Below, piece by piece: positions 42,727-51,629 of a DNA stretch of 64,000 nucleotides. This DNA comes from Bradyrhizobium betae (GTDB lineage Bacteria; Pseudomonadota; Alphaproteobacteria; Rhizobiales; Xanthobacteraceae): the NCBI RefSeq assembly GCF_004123905.1, contig NZ_MZXW01000035.1, positions 248,001 through 312,000 of the forward strand. Reading direction: 5' to 3'. Position 1 is the stretch's first letter, and each line of letters begins with the position of its first letter. Made by a program: the position numbers and the translations under genes. A model generated the notes under the pieces. It had not been told where the DNA came from. It worked only from the letters and a program-made list of their open reading frames with translations, and did no database searches.

Positions 42727-44349
42727 CTACCCCTTCTTCTTGACGTCCTTGACGTTGGTGAACTCGATGCCCTCGGCGCGTTCCCTGGTGTAGCCGAGAT
42801 AGAACTCGTTCCGCGCCAGATACACGGGATCGCCGTCGACGTCGTCGGCGATGCTCGACGTGTTGGCGGCGATGAAGGTGTCGAGCTTCTTGCGGTCCTC
42901 CGAGGAGACCCAGCGGGCGAGCTGGAACTCGCTGACCTCGAACTCGACCGGCAGCGAATATTCCGCATCCAGCCGCGCCTTGAGTACGTCGAGCTGGAGC
43001 GCGCCGACCACACCGACCAGCGCCGGCGCACCGTCGCGCGGGCGGAACACCTGCACAACGCCCTCTTCCGACATCTGCTGAAGCGCCTCTTTCAGCTTCT
43101 TCGCCTTCATCGCGTCGGTGAGACGGACGCGTCGGACGATTTCCGGCGCAAAACTCGGCACGCCGACGAAGTTGAAATCCTCGCCCTCGGTCAGCGTGTC
43201 GCCGATCCGCAGGGTGCCGTGGTTGGGAATGCCGACGACGTCGCCGGCGAAGGCTTCATCCGCCACCGAGCGATCCTGGGCAAAGAAGAATTGCGGGCTC
43301 GACAGCGGCATGCTCTTGCCGGTGCGCACGAGCTTGGCCTTCATGCCGCGGCTGAGCTTGCCGGAACAGAGCCGCGCAAACGCGATGCGGTCGCGGTGGT
43401 TCGGGTCCATGTTCGCCTGGATCTTGAACACGAAGGCGCTCATGCGCGGATCGGTGGCTTCGACCTTGCGCTGGTCGCTGTCCTGCGCGCGCGGCTCGGG
43501 CGCGAATTTGCCAAGGCCTTCCAGCAGGTCGCCGACGCCGAAATTGCGCAGCGCGCTGCCGAAATAGACCGGCGTCAGATGTCCCTCGCGAAACGCCTCC
43601 AACTCGAAGGGCTTCGACGCCTCGGTGACGAGCTCAAGCTCCTCCTTCACCGCGGAGACATCGAGGTTCGCATTGAGCTTGCCGAGCTCGGCGATCTCGA
43701 TCTGCTGGGCCGCGCCCGTCTTGGCGCCGCCGCCTTCGAGCAGGCGCACGCCGCCATTGGCGACGTCATAGGTGCCGAGGAAGTCGCGGCCGCGGCCGAC
43801 CGGCCAGGTCATCGGCGTGGTGTCCAGCGCCAGTGTCTTCTCGATCTCGTCGAGCAGCTCGAACACGTCGCGGCTCTCGCGGTCCATTTTATTGATGAAC
43901 GTGATGATCGGGATGTCGCGCAGGCGGCAAACCTCGAACAGCTTTCGCGTGCGCGCCTCGATACCTTTGGCGGCGTCAATCACCATCACGGCGGAATCGA
44001 CGGCCGTGAGAGTCCGGTAGGTGTCTTCCGAAAAGTCCTCGTGGCCCGGCGTGTCCAGCAGGTTGAAGACGAGGCCCTCGAACTCGAAGGTCATGACCGA
44101 GGTCACGACCGAGATGCCGCGCTCGCGCTCGATCTTCATCCAGTCCGAGCGCGTGTTGCGCCGCTCGCCCTTGGCCTTGACCTGACCGGCGAGATTAATG
44201 GCGCCGCCGAACAGCAGCAGTTTTTCGGTCAGCGTGGTCTTGCCGGCGTCCGGATGCGAGATGATCGCAAAAGTGCGCCGCCGCGCCACTTCAGCGGCAA
44301 GCGGGGAACGGGCCGGCGATTCGGCTGTGGTGGTGGCAATGTCGGACAT
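42727..44349 (-). CDS. prfC: peptide chain release factor 3
   Basis: GTPase that recycles RF1/RF2 from the ribosome, 540 residues. G1 SHPDAGKTTLTEKLL near residue 37, switch region RERGISVVTSVMTFEFEG, DTPGHEDF, and NKMDR are all typical; the C-terminal domains are complete. About 20 bp after the window repeat and divergent from the candidate riboswitch of sugE. Confidence 0.96.
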   Translation of the reverse strand: MSDIATTTAESPARSPLAAEVARRRTFAIISHPDAGKTTLTEKLLLFGGAINLAGQVKAKGERRNTRSDWMKIERERGISVVTSVMTFEFEGLVFNLLDTPGHEDFSEDTYRTLTAVDSAVMVIDAAKGIEARTRKLFEVCRLRDIPIITFINKMDRESRDVFELLDEIEKTLALDTTPMTWPVGRGRDFLGTYDVANGGVRLLEGGGAKTGAAQQIEIAELGKLNANLDVSAVKEELELVTEASKPFELEAFREGHLTPVYFGSALRNFGVGDLLEGLGKFAPEPRAQDSDQRKVEATDPRMSAFVFKIQANMDPNHRDRIAFARLCSGKLSRGMKAKLVRTGKSMPLSSPQFFFAQDRSVADEAFAGDVVGIPNHGTLRIGDTLTEGEDFNFVGVPSFAPEIVRRVRLTDAMKAKKLKEALQQMSEEGVVQVFRPRDGAPALVGVVGALQLDVLKARLDAEYSLPVEFEVSEFQLARWVSSEDRKKLDTFIAANTSSIADDVDGDPVYLARNEFYLGYTRERAEGIEFTNVKDVKKKG

Positions 44350-44451
44350 GGCGGCAGCGTTTGGCAGGGAAAATGGGCCGGATCAAGCCTGATTTGGTGA
44401 TTGCGGGGCCCTTCGACCGGCCCCATATCGGCCTTGGTCATATTGACCTTG

Positions 44452-44505
44452 GGGGAGGACGGCCTTCCTGCTTATCAGCACATCAGCCGCGGGGACGAGC
44501 CTGCC
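44452..44505 (+). ncRNA. candidate guanidine-II (mini-ykkC) riboswitch
   Basis: Two small hairpins lie just before an SMR exporter gene. Hairpin 1 (44452-44469) has a 7-bp stem (two G-U pairs) and the tetraloop ACGG; hairpin 2 (44489-44504) shows GGGG-ACGA-GCCTGC, five pairs plus a G-G mismatch next to the loop. Paired stems with ACGR loops and a position ending 18 bases before the start are the hallmarks of guanidine-II riboswitches, which control SMR guanidinium exporters. The mismatch in hairpin 2 keeps confidence moderate. Confidence 0.5.
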
Positions 44506-44522
44506 TTGAATGGAGGGTCCTC

Positions 44523-44837
44523 ATGGCCTGGAGCATCCTGTTCGTCGCCGGTCTTCTCGAGATCACCTGGGCGATCGGCCTGAAATACACCGAGGGATTT
44601 ACCAGGCTGGTTCCGTCCATCATCACGCTCGTGGCCATGGCCGGCAGCGTCATTCTGCTCGGGATAGCGCTCAAATCGCTGCCCGTCGGAACTGCTTATG
44701 CGGTCTGGACCGGCATCGGCGCGGTCGGGACCGCGACACTCGGCATCATCCTGTTCGGCGAGCCCGCCACCGCGTTCCGCCTCGCCAGCATCGCCCTGAT
44801 CGTCGCCGGCATCGCGGGGCTGAAATTCGTTACCTGA
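44523..44837 (+). CDS. sugE: SMR family exporter, SugE/Gdx-like
   Basis: 104-residue four-helix inner-membrane exporter of the small multidrug resistance family. The start MAWSILFVAGLLEITWAIGL has the essential Glu13 in the LLEITWAIGLKYTEGF stretch, which is the SugE/Gdx rather than EmrE form; Gdx proteins export guanidinium. The C-terminus GLKFVT is usual. The ATG at 44523 follows GGAGGG, within reach of hairpin 2 of the upstream element. Its stop overlaps the convergent pit gene by 8 bases. Confidence 0.88.
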   Translation: MAWSILFVAGLLEITWAIGLKYTEGFTRLVPSIITLVAMAGSVILLGIALKSLPVGTAYAVWTGIGAVGTATLGIILFGEPATAFRLASIALIVAGIAGLKFVT

Positions 44838-45837
44838 CGAAGATCTTGACCGCCCACCAGGTCAGGGCCGCGACGATGGCCGAGGCCGGAATGGTGATCA
44901 CCCAGGCATAGACGATCGAGCTTGCCACGTTCCAGCGCACCGCCGAGACCCGGCGGGCCGCACCGACGCCGACGATCGCGCCGGTGATGGTGTGGGTGGT
45001 CGAGACGGGAACGCCGAGGAAGGTCGCCATGAACAGGGTCGCCGCGCCCCCGGTCTCGGCGCAAAAACCCTGCATCGGCGTCAGTTTTGTGATGCGCAGG
45101 CCCATGGTGCGGACGATGCGCCAGCCGCCCATCAGCGTGCCCAGCGCCATCGCCGCCTGGCAGGACAGCACCACCCAGAACGGCACCGAGAATTCGCCGC
45201 CGAGATGGCCCTGCGAATAGAGCAGTACGGCGATGATGCCCATGGTCTTCTGGGCGTCATTGCCGCCATGGCCGAGCGAATAGAGCGAGGCGGACGCGAA
45301 TTGCAGGATGCGGAAGGCTCGGTCGACAGCAAACGGCGTCGAACGCACCGAGAGCCAGGACACGATCGCCACCAGCATCATCGCAAGCAGGAAGCCAACC
45401 AGCGGCGACAGCACGATCGCGAGCACCGCCTTGGACAATCCGCTCCACACCGCCGCCGAAATGCCCGCCTTGGCCATGCCGCCGCCGACGAGCCCGCCGA
45501 TCAGCGCGTGCGACGACGAGGACGGAATGCCAAGCGCCCAGGTCACGAGGTTCCAGACGATGGCACCGACGAGGGCCGCGAAGATCACCTGGGCATCGAC
45601 AATCGCAGGATCGATGATGCCGGTGCCGATGGTCTGGGCGACGTGCAGGCCGAACACCATGAAGGCAACGAAATTGAAGAACGCGGCCCAGAATACCGCG
45701 AATTGCGGCCGCAGCACGCGGGTCGAAACGATGGTCGCGATCGAATTGGCGGCATCGTGCAGGCCGTTCAGGAAGTCGAACAGCAGCGCGACGGCAATCA
45801 ATCCGACCAGGACGGGAAGACCCAACGCAGCATCCAC
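44830..45837 (-). CDS. pit: inorganic phosphate transporter (Pit family)
   Basis: 335-residue low-affinity phosphate permease with about ten spans. The duplicated PHO4 signatures are GLHDAANSIATIV near the N-terminus and VSTTHTITGAIVGVG near the C-terminus; SLGHGGNDAQKTMGI lies in the middle. It is 14 bp after the DUF47 gene, the same pair as orfA-pit of Sinorhizobium. Control by PhoB is suggested by the Pho-box-like site upstream. Confidence 0.92.
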   Translation of the reverse strand: MDAALGLPVLVGLIAVALLFDFLNGLHDAANSIATIVSTRVLRPQFAVFWAAFFNFVAFMVFGLHVAQTIGTGIIDPAIVDAQVIFAALVGAIVWNLVTWALGIPSSSSHALIGGLVGGGMAKAGISAAVWSGLSKAVLAIVLSPLVGFLLAMMLVAIVSWLSVRSTPFAVDRAFRILQFASASLYSLGHGGNDAQKTMGIIAVLLYSQGHLGGEFSVPFWVVLSCQAAMALGTLMGGWRIVRTMGLRITKLTPMQGFCAETGGAATLFMATFLGVPVSTTHTITGAIVGVGAARRVSAVRWNVASSIVYAWVITIPASAIVAALTWWAVKIFVR

Positions 45838-45851
45838 GGCGCGGCCCTGCC

Positions 45852-46496
45852 CTAAACTTGCTCGATGACGATGCTGTTGATCTCGTTCGCCACGTCGTCG
45901 AAGCGGTCGGCCACCTTTTCGAGGTGGTCGTAGATCTCGGCACCGACGATGAAGTCCATCGCGTTGCCGTCACGGTGCTTCAGGAACAGCTCCTTCAGTC
46001 CGATATCCTGGAGATCGTCGACGCGGCCCTCCAGCTTGGTCAGCTCTTCCGTGATCGCGGTCAGCATGGCGACGTTCTTGCCGATCTCCTGCATCAGCGG
46101 CAGCGCACGTCCCACCAGATTGGCGCATTCGATCAGCAGCGCGCCGATCTCGCGCATCGGTGGCTCGAAGGTGCGGACCTCGAACAGCATCACGGCCTTC
46201 GCCGTCTGCTGCATCTGGTCGATGGCATCGTCCATCGAGGTGATGAGGTTCTTGATGTCGCCGCGGTCGAACGGGGTGATGAAGGTGCGGCGCACCGCCG
46301 TCAGCACCTCGCGGGTGATGTTGTCGGCGTCGTTCTCGAACTGGTTGACGCGCTGGCAAAAGACGGGCGTCTCCTCGCCGCCGTTCAGCACGCCCTGGAG
46401 CGCGATCGAGCCCTGGATTACGGTCTGGGCATGGCGGTCGAACAGGTCGAAGAACCGTTCTTCCTTGGGCAGGAACGCGCGAAACCATCGCATCAT
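45852..46496 (-). CDS. DUF47 (PhoU-like) phosphate-transport accessory protein
   Basis: 214-residue helical protein of the DUF47/PhoU-like family that accompanies Pit permeases. The family start MMRWFRAFLPKEERFFDLFD and ESMDDAIDQMQ-type repeats (DRGDIKNLITSMDDAIDQMQ, AEIYDHLEKVADRFDDVANE) indicate two metal-binding E/DxxxD motifs. First gene of the two-gene operon with pit. Confidence 0.92.
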   Translation of the reverse strand: MMRWFRAFLPKEERFFDLFDRHAQTVIQGSIALQGVLNGGEETPVFCQRVNQFENDADNITREVLTAVRRTFITPFDRGDIKNLITSMDDAIDQMQQTAKAVMLFEVRTFEPPMREIGALLIECANLVGRALPLMQEIGKNVAMLTAITEELTKLEGRVDDLQDIGLKELFLKHRDGNAMDFIVGAEIYDHLEKVADRFDDVANEINSIVIEQV

Positions 46497-46537
46497 GGGG
46501 AGTGGCTACCGGTTGGAAATGGCCCGGCCCGAACGGG

Positions 46538-46555
46538 CCGTCACAAAACTGTCAT
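46538..46555 (+). promoter_or_regulatory. Pho-box-like site, CCGTCAC-N4-CTGTCAT
   Basis: Two 7-bp direct repeats, the second a perfect CTGTCAT and the first matching 5 of 7, separated by AAAA (11-bp period). It lies 42-59 bases before the DUF47 start but on the strand opposite to the operon. A GGGCCG hairpin (46525-46540) abuts it. Confidence 0.6.
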
Positions 46556-46652
46556 AGACCATTTTCAATCCGCGCGCGTGTCACCTCACGCCCGCGGAGC
46601 CGGATCATCCACCGCTTTCACGCGGCGGCTAATTTCAATTAAAATCAATGAC

Positions 46653-47621
46653 TTAGAGCGAACGACGGAAGTAATGCGCGATTTCGCCGATGACGCCGCG
46701 GCGGAATGTGAGCACGCAGATCACGAAGATCGAGCCCTGGATCACCGTCACCCATTGGCCGAAGCTCGCCAGATATTGCTGCATGGCGATGATCGCGAAG
46801 GCGCCGACCACGGGGCCGAAGATGGTGCCGAGACCGCCGACCAGCGTCATCAGCACGACCTCGCCGGACATCGACCAGTGCACGTCGGTGAGCGAGGCAT
46901 TCTGCGCCACGAACACTTTCAGCGCGCCGGCAAAGCCCGCCAGCGTCCCCGACAGGACAAACGCCAGGAACTTGTACTGGTCGGTCCGGTAGCCAAGCGA
47001 GATGGCGCGCGGCTCGTTCTCGCGGATCGCCTTCAGCACCTCGCCGAACGGCGAGTTGATGATGCGGTAGATCAGCAGGAAGCCGGCGAGGAAGCCGACC
47101 AGCACGACATAATAAAGCACCGTCGGCTTGGAGAGATCGAAGACGCCGAACATGCGCCCTTGCGGAATGCCCTGGATGCCGTCCTCACCATGGGTGAACG
47201 GCGCCTGGAGGTAGATGAAGTACAGCAGCTGCGACAGCGCCAGCGTGATCATCGAGAAATAGATGCCCTGCCGGCGGATCGAGATATACCCGGTGATGAG
47301 CGAGAGCACGAAAGCCGCAGCAATGCCGACGGGGATGCCGAGCTCCGGCGGCAGCGCCCACACTTTCAGCGCATGCGCGCTGCAATAGCCGGCGGTACCG
47401 AGGAACATCGCGTGGCCGAACGACAGCAAGCCGCCGTAGCCGATCAGCAAGTTGAAGGCGCAGGCGAGCAGCGCAAAGCACAGTGCCTGCATCACGAAGA
47501 ACGGATAGACTCCCGTAAAAGGCACCGACGCCAGCAGCAGCGCCATCACCACGAATACGACCATCTCGTCACGCATCGCGCGCGGGGTTACCGGCAGCGT
47601 ATCGTCCGTCAAGGCTGTCAT
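46653..47621 (-). CDS. livM: branched-chain amino acid ABC permease LivM
   Basis: 322-residue permease with about ten hydrophobic segments; signature SLGYRTDQYKFLAFVLSGTL, LAGFAGAL and the SGEVVLMTLVGGLGTIFGP loop are typical of LivM. Works with LivH. Starts one base after the livH stop. Last gene of the liv operon. Confidence 0.93.
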   Translation of the reverse strand: MTALTDDTLPVTPRAMRDEMVVFVVMALLLASVPFTGVYPFFVMQALCFALLACAFNLLIGYGGLLSFGHAMFLGTAGYCSAHALKVWALPPELGIPVGIAAAFVLSLITGYISIRRQGIYFSMITLALSQLLYFIYLQAPFTHGEDGIQGIPQGRMFGVFDLSKPTVLYYVVLVGFLAGFLLIYRIINSPFGEVLKAIRENEPRAISLGYRTDQYKFLAFVLSGTLAGFAGALKVFVAQNASLTDVHWSMSGEVVLMTLVGGLGTIFGPVVGAFAIIAMQQYLASFGQWVTVIQGSIFVICVLTFRRGVIGEIAHYFRRSL

Positions 47622-47622
47622 A

Positions 47623-48486
47623 TCAGGCCGCCCTCCCCGTCAATCCCGTTGGCTTCACCAAGAGCACCAGCACCATCAGCACGAACACGACGGTATTGGA
47701 GGCCTCGGGGTAGAAATACTTGGTCAGGCCCTCGATCACGCCGAGCGCAAAGCCGGTGATGATGGAGCCCATGATCGATCCCATGCCGCCGATCACCACC
47801 ACCGCGAACACGACGATGATGAGGTCGGCGCCCATCAGCGGCCGGACCTGGTTGATCGGCGCCGAGAGCACGCCGGCCAGCGCGGCAAGGCCGACGCCGA
47901 GACCGTAGGTCAGCGTGATCATGCGCGGCACGTTGATGCCGAAGGCGCGCACCAGCGTCGGATTTTCAGTGGCAGCCCGCAGATAGGCGCCAAGCCGCGT
48001 CTTCTCGATCAGGAACCAGGTGGCGATACACACGACCAGCGAGAAGATGACGACCCAGGCGCGATAGACGGGCAGGAACATGAAGCCGAGGTTCAAGCCG
48101 CCCTTGAGCTGGTCCGGAATGGCGTAAGGCAGCCCCGACGATCCAAAATAGTTCTGGAACACGCCCTGAACGATCAGCGCGATGCCGAAGGTGAGCAGCA
48201 GGCCGTAGAGATGATCGAGCCCGGTCAGCCATTGCAGCATGGTCCGTTCCAGGATCATGCCGAAGATGCCGACAATGACAGGCGCAAGCAGCAGCGCCCA
48301 CCAGTAGTTGATGCCACCAAGGCTCAGCAGGAAATAGGCGACGAAGGCGCCCATCATGTAGAGCGCGCCATGGGCGAAATTGATGATGTTGAGCATGCCG
48401 AAGATCACGGCAAGCCCGAGACTGAGCAGCGCGTAGAACGAGCCGTTGATCAGTCCCACCAGTAGCTGTGCGTAGAGAGCCTGCAT
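47623..48486 (-). CDS. livH: branched-chain amino acid ABC permease LivH
   Basis: 287-residue permease with eight or more spans, beginning MQALYAQLLVGLINGSFYAL and containing GLAVIFGMLNIINFAHGALY and the IVVFAVVVIGGMGSIMGSII loop of LivH. Lies 71 bp after livK with a hairpin between them, and 1 bp before livM. Confidence 0.93.
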   Translation of the reverse strand: MQALYAQLLVGLINGSFYALLSLGLAVIFGMLNIINFAHGALYMMGAFVAYFLLSLGGINYWWALLLAPVIVGIFGMILERTMLQWLTGLDHLYGLLLTFGIALIVQGVFQNYFGSSGLPYAIPDQLKGGLNLGFMFLPVYRAWVVIFSLVVCIATWFLIEKTRLGAYLRAATENPTLVRAFGINVPRMITLTYGLGVGLAALAGVLSAPINQVRPLMGADLIIVVFAVVVIGGMGSIMGSIITGFALGVIEGLTKYFYPEASNTVVFVLMVLVLLVKPTGLTGRAA

Positions 48487-48524
48487 CGATCCAGCACCCA
48501 GTCCCTTCGGCGTTCCCTAGAGGC

Positions 48525-48549
48525 GCCCGCCGGCTCACGGCCGGCGGGC
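48525..48549 (-). terminator. hairpin between livK and livH
   Basis: GCCCGCCGG, a 7-base loop, and CCGGCGGGC form a perfect 9-bp stem, starting 9 bases after the livK stop. No U-tract. Expected to keep livK mRNA high relative to livHM. Confidence 0.6.
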
Positions 48550-48557
48550 TGTTGGTC

Positions 48558-49778
48558 TTACTTCTTCAGCAGCGCGCACTTGCTCTCGGAGAGCGGCGTG
48601 AAGGCCTGGTCGCCCGGCACCGTGCCGACCAGCTTGTAGAAGTCCCACGGCCCCTTGGACTCCGAGGGCGTCTTCACCTCGAACAGATAGGCGCTGTGGA
48701 TGGTGCGGCCGTTCGGCTGGATCTCGCCCTTGCCGAACAGATCGTCCTCGGTCGGCATCGACTTCATTTTCTCGACGACCTTGACGCCGTCATGCGGATT
48801 ACCGCCGAGCGCTTCCAGCGCCTTGAGATAGTGGCGCACGCCGGCATAAACGCCCGCCTGCACCATGGTCGGGGGCGCGCTGCTCTTCATCTTGGCGGCA
48901 AAGCGCTTCGAGAATGCGCGGGTCTGGTCGTTCATGTCCCAGTAGAACGTCTCGGTGAAGTTGAGGCCCTGCGCGGTCTCCAGACCGATCGCCTTGACGT
49001 CGGTGAGGAACAGCAGCAGCGCCGCGAGCTTCTGGCCGCCCTTGACGATGCCGAACTCGGCCGCCTGCTTGATCGTGTTGGTGGTGTCGCCGCCGGCATT
49101 GGCAAGGCCGATGATCTTGGCCTTGGAGGCCTGCGCCTGGAGCAGGAAGGACGAGAAGTCCGGCGTATTCAGCGGATGCTTGACGCCGCCGACGATCTTG
49201 CCGCCGTTGGCGGTGACCACGGCCGTGGTGTCGCGCTCGAGCGCCGCACCGAAGGCGTAGTCCGCGGTCAGGAAGAACCAGCTGTCGCCGCCGGCCTTCA
49301 CCAGCGCCTGGCCCGTGGTGTGGGCCAACATGTAGGTATCGTACGTCCAGTGCACGGTATTGGGCGAGCACTGCGCGTTGGTGAGATCCGAGGTCGCCGC
49401 ACCCGAGTTGATGTAGACGCCGTTCTTTTCCTTGATGACATTGTTGACGGCGAGCGCCACGCCGGAGTTCGGCACGTCGACGATGACATCGACCTTGTCG
49501 ACGTCGAACCACTGCCGCGCAATCGCGGTGCCGATGTCGGGCTTGTTCTGGTGGTCACCCGAAATGATGTCGATCTTCCAGCCCTTCGCAGCCAGGCCGG
49601 AATCCTCAACGGCCATTTGGGCTGCGAGCGTCGAGCCGGGACCGCCGAGATCGGCATAGAGGCCGGACTGATCGGACAGCGCGCCGATCTTGACGGTCTT
49701 GTCCTGCGCGAAGGCTGCGCCCGCGGTGGTCACGGCCAACGCCGTGCCGAGCAGAAACGATGCAATCGACTTTTTCAT
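48558..49778 (-). CDS. livK: branched-chain amino acid-type binding protein LivK
   Basis: 406-residue exported protein. Signal MKKSIASFLLGTALAVTTAG is cleaved near AFA-QDK. The Peripla_BP_6 fold begins TVKIGALSDQSGLYADLGGP. It is a close paralogue of the orphan protein at 34187-35413. The start at 49778 follows GAGGGAAG and is preferred to the long upstream frame. The ligand may be an amino acid or another carboxylate, since Liv systems in bradyrhizobia also take up aromatic acids and amides. Confidence 0.93.
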   Translation of the reverse strand: MKKSIASFLLGTALAVTTAGAAFAQDKTVKIGALSDQSGLYADLGGPGSTLAAQMAVEDSGLAAKGWKIDIISGDHQNKPDIGTAIARQWFDVDKVDVIVDVPNSGVALAVNNVIKEKNGVYINSGAATSDLTNAQCSPNTVHWTYDTYMLAHTTGQALVKAGGDSWFFLTADYAFGAALERDTTAVVTANGGKIVGGVKHPLNTPDFSSFLLQAQASKAKIIGLANAGGDTTNTIKQAAEFGIVKGGQKLAALLLFLTDVKAIGLETAQGLNFTETFYWDMNDQTRAFSKRFAAKMKSSAPPTMVQAGVYAGVRHYLKALEALGGNPHDGVKVVEKMKSMPTEDDLFGKGEIQPNGRTIHSAYLFEVKTPSESKGPWDFYKLVGTVPGDQAFTPLSESKCALLKK

Positions 49779-49824
49779 GTGACTTCCCTCGTGAATTTTC
49801 TCTTCGCCGTTTTTCTTGGCCGTT

Positions 49825-50571
49825 CTAGACGCCGAGATAGGTGTGGAGCTTGTCCATGTTGGCGGCAAGCTCCGCGTTGGAAAATCCGTCAATGATCTTG
49901 CCGTGTTCGACCACGTAATAACGATCGGCGACGGTCGATGCGAAGCGGAAGTTCTGCTCGACCAGGAGGATGGTAAAACCCTCCTTTTTGAGCCGCGCAA
50001 TGGTGTGACCGATCTGCTGGATGATGACGGGCGCGAGGCCCTCGGTCGGCTCGTCCAGCATCAGGAAGCTCGCACCTGTGCGCAGGATGCGCGCGATCGC
50101 GAGCATCTGCTGTTCGCCACCCGACAGTTTCGTGCCCTGGCTGTTGAGCCGCTCCTTCAGGTTCGGAAACAGATCGAAGATCTGTTCCAGCGGCAATCCG
50201 CCCGGGCGGACCACCGGCGGCAGCAGCAAATTCTCCCGCACGTCGAGACTGGAGAATATCCCCCGCTCTTCCGGGCAGAACGCGATGCCCATCCGCGCGA
50301 TCTTGTCGGAGGTCGTGCGAATGATGTCCTGGTTGTTGAACTTCACCGCGCCGGTACGCTTGCCGATGATACCCATGATCGACTTCAGCGTGGTCGTCTT
50401 GCCGGCGCCATTGCGCCCGAGCAGGGTGACGACCTCGCCCGCGTTCACGTCGAAATTGATCCCGTGCAGGATGTGCGACTCGCCGTACCAGGCTTCCAGG
50501 TTGCGCACCTGAAGGATGTTGCCGCCGGCAGCAGTCTTTGCGGGAGCGTCCGCGGTTGCAGTCTCAGGCAT
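49825..50571 (-). CDS. livF: branched-chain amino acid ABC ATPase LivF
   Basis: 248-residue ATPase. Walker A GRNGAGKTTT, Q-loop CPEERGIF (LivF type), signature LSGGEQQM and Walker B FLMLDEPTEGLAP are visible. Starts 8 bases before the livG stop (overlap), so translation is coupled. Confidence 0.92.
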   Translation of the reverse strand: MPETATADAPAKTAAGGNILQVRNLEAWYGESHILHGINFDVNAGEVVTLLGRNGAGKTTTLKSIMGIIGKRTGAVKFNNQDIIRTTSDKIARMGIAFCPEERGIFSSLDVRENLLLPPVVRPGGLPLEQIFDLFPNLKERLNSQGTKLSGGEQQMLAIARILRTGASFLMLDEPTEGLAPVIIQQIGHTIARLKKEGFTILLVEQNFRFASTVADRYYVVEHGKIIDGFSNAELAANMDKLHTYLGV

Positions 50572-51319
50572 GACCAGCTCCCAGATACGCTTCCTTGACG
50601 CGCTCGTCCTTGGTGAGCTCGCTGTAATGGCCCTGCGCAAGCACCTGCCCGCGCGTCAGCACGGTGATGATGTCGGAGAGATTGGCGACGACGCTTAAGT
50701 TATGCTCGACCATCAGGATGGTGTATTTCGCGGAGATGCGCTTGATCAGCGCTGCGATCTTGTCGATGTCCTCGTGGCCCATGCCGGCCATCGGCTCGTC
50801 CAGCAGCATCATCTCGGGGTCGAGCGCGAGCGTGGTTGCGATCTCGAGTGCGCGCTTGCGGCCATAGGCCATCTCGACCGCGGGCGTGTTGGCAAACTCG
50901 CTGAGGCCGACATCGTTCAACAGTTCGCGCGCGCGATCGTTGAACTGGTTCAGCACGGACTTGGAACGCCAGAAATCGAACGAAGAGCCGTGCTGGCGCT
51001 GAAGCGCGACACGGACGTTTTCCAGCGCGGTGAGATGCGGAAATACCGCCGAGATCTGGAACGAACGAACCAGTCCCAGGCGAGCCACGTCGGCCGGCGC
51101 CATCGCGGTAATGTCCTGCCCCTTGTACAGGATTTTTCCGGCGGACGGTTTGAGGAACTTGGTCAGAAGATTGAAGCATGTCGTCTTGCCGGCGCCGTTC
51201 GGGCCGATCAACGCGTGAATGCTCCCACGGCGGACCTTGAGCGCAACGTCGCGGACGGCGAAGAAGCCCGCGAACTCCTTGGTCAAGCCTTCCGTTTCGA
51301 GAATGAACTCATCGGCCAA
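50564..51319 (-). CDS. livG: branched-chain amino acid ABC ATPase LivG
   Basis: 251-residue ATPase. Walker A GPNGAGKTT, signature AYGRKRAL (a degenerate ABC signature usual for LivG), Walker B MMLLDEPMAGM. First gene of the minus-strand livG-livF-livK-livH-livM operon; the promoter should lie in 51320-51629. Confidence 0.92.
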   Translation of the reverse strand: MADEFILETEGLTKEFAGFFAVRDVALKVRRGSIHALIGPNGAGKTTCFNLLTKFLKPSAGKILYKGQDITAMAPADVARLGLVRSFQISAVFPHLTALENVRVALQRQHGSSFDFWRSKSVLNQFNDRARELLNDVGLSEFANTPAVEMAYGRKRALEIATTLALDPEMMLLDEPMAGMGHEDIDKIAALIKRISAKYTILMVEHNLSVVANLSDIITVLTRGQVLAQGHYSELTKDERVKEAYLGAGHA

Positions 51320-51629
51320 ACAGATTTCCCCCTGCCCGCGTAATACGCGTGGCTGTCCTTAGTTGCTTCGGCTTACCGGGGGCCTTGGAGCCTATCCCGG
51401 AACGCCGCCTCCGGGCGCGGAATATGCCGGAGGTGACGGGGGTTAGGCAAGGCGGAAAGCTGAGCAGATCAGGTCTCCGGCCGAGAGACTTATGCTCCCT
51501 TAGTCGGACGTGTTTTCGATGTCGCCTGCCCGGCCTCCCGGTTCACAAGGCGCCGGTCATCAAGCCGTCGTTAACGGTCTTTCGTCCCGCGCGCCAGCCT
51601 TCATAGAAAATTTTCCCGCAAGGTGCATC
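51320..51629. other. divergent regulatory region between livG and the PAS gene
   Basis: 310 bases without a gene. A perfect 13-bp palindrome CGCGTA-A-TACGCG (51337-51349) lies 18 bp before livG, a plausible regulator site. No convincing -10/-35 pair stands out. Confidence 0.5.

Noticed and set aside
42655..44400. A 581-codon plus-strand frame
   Set aside because: Antisense shadow of prfC.
45858..47759. A 633-codon plus-strand frame across three genes
   Set aside because: It runs antisense to DUF47, the Pho region and livM; it has no domain and crosses real promoters.
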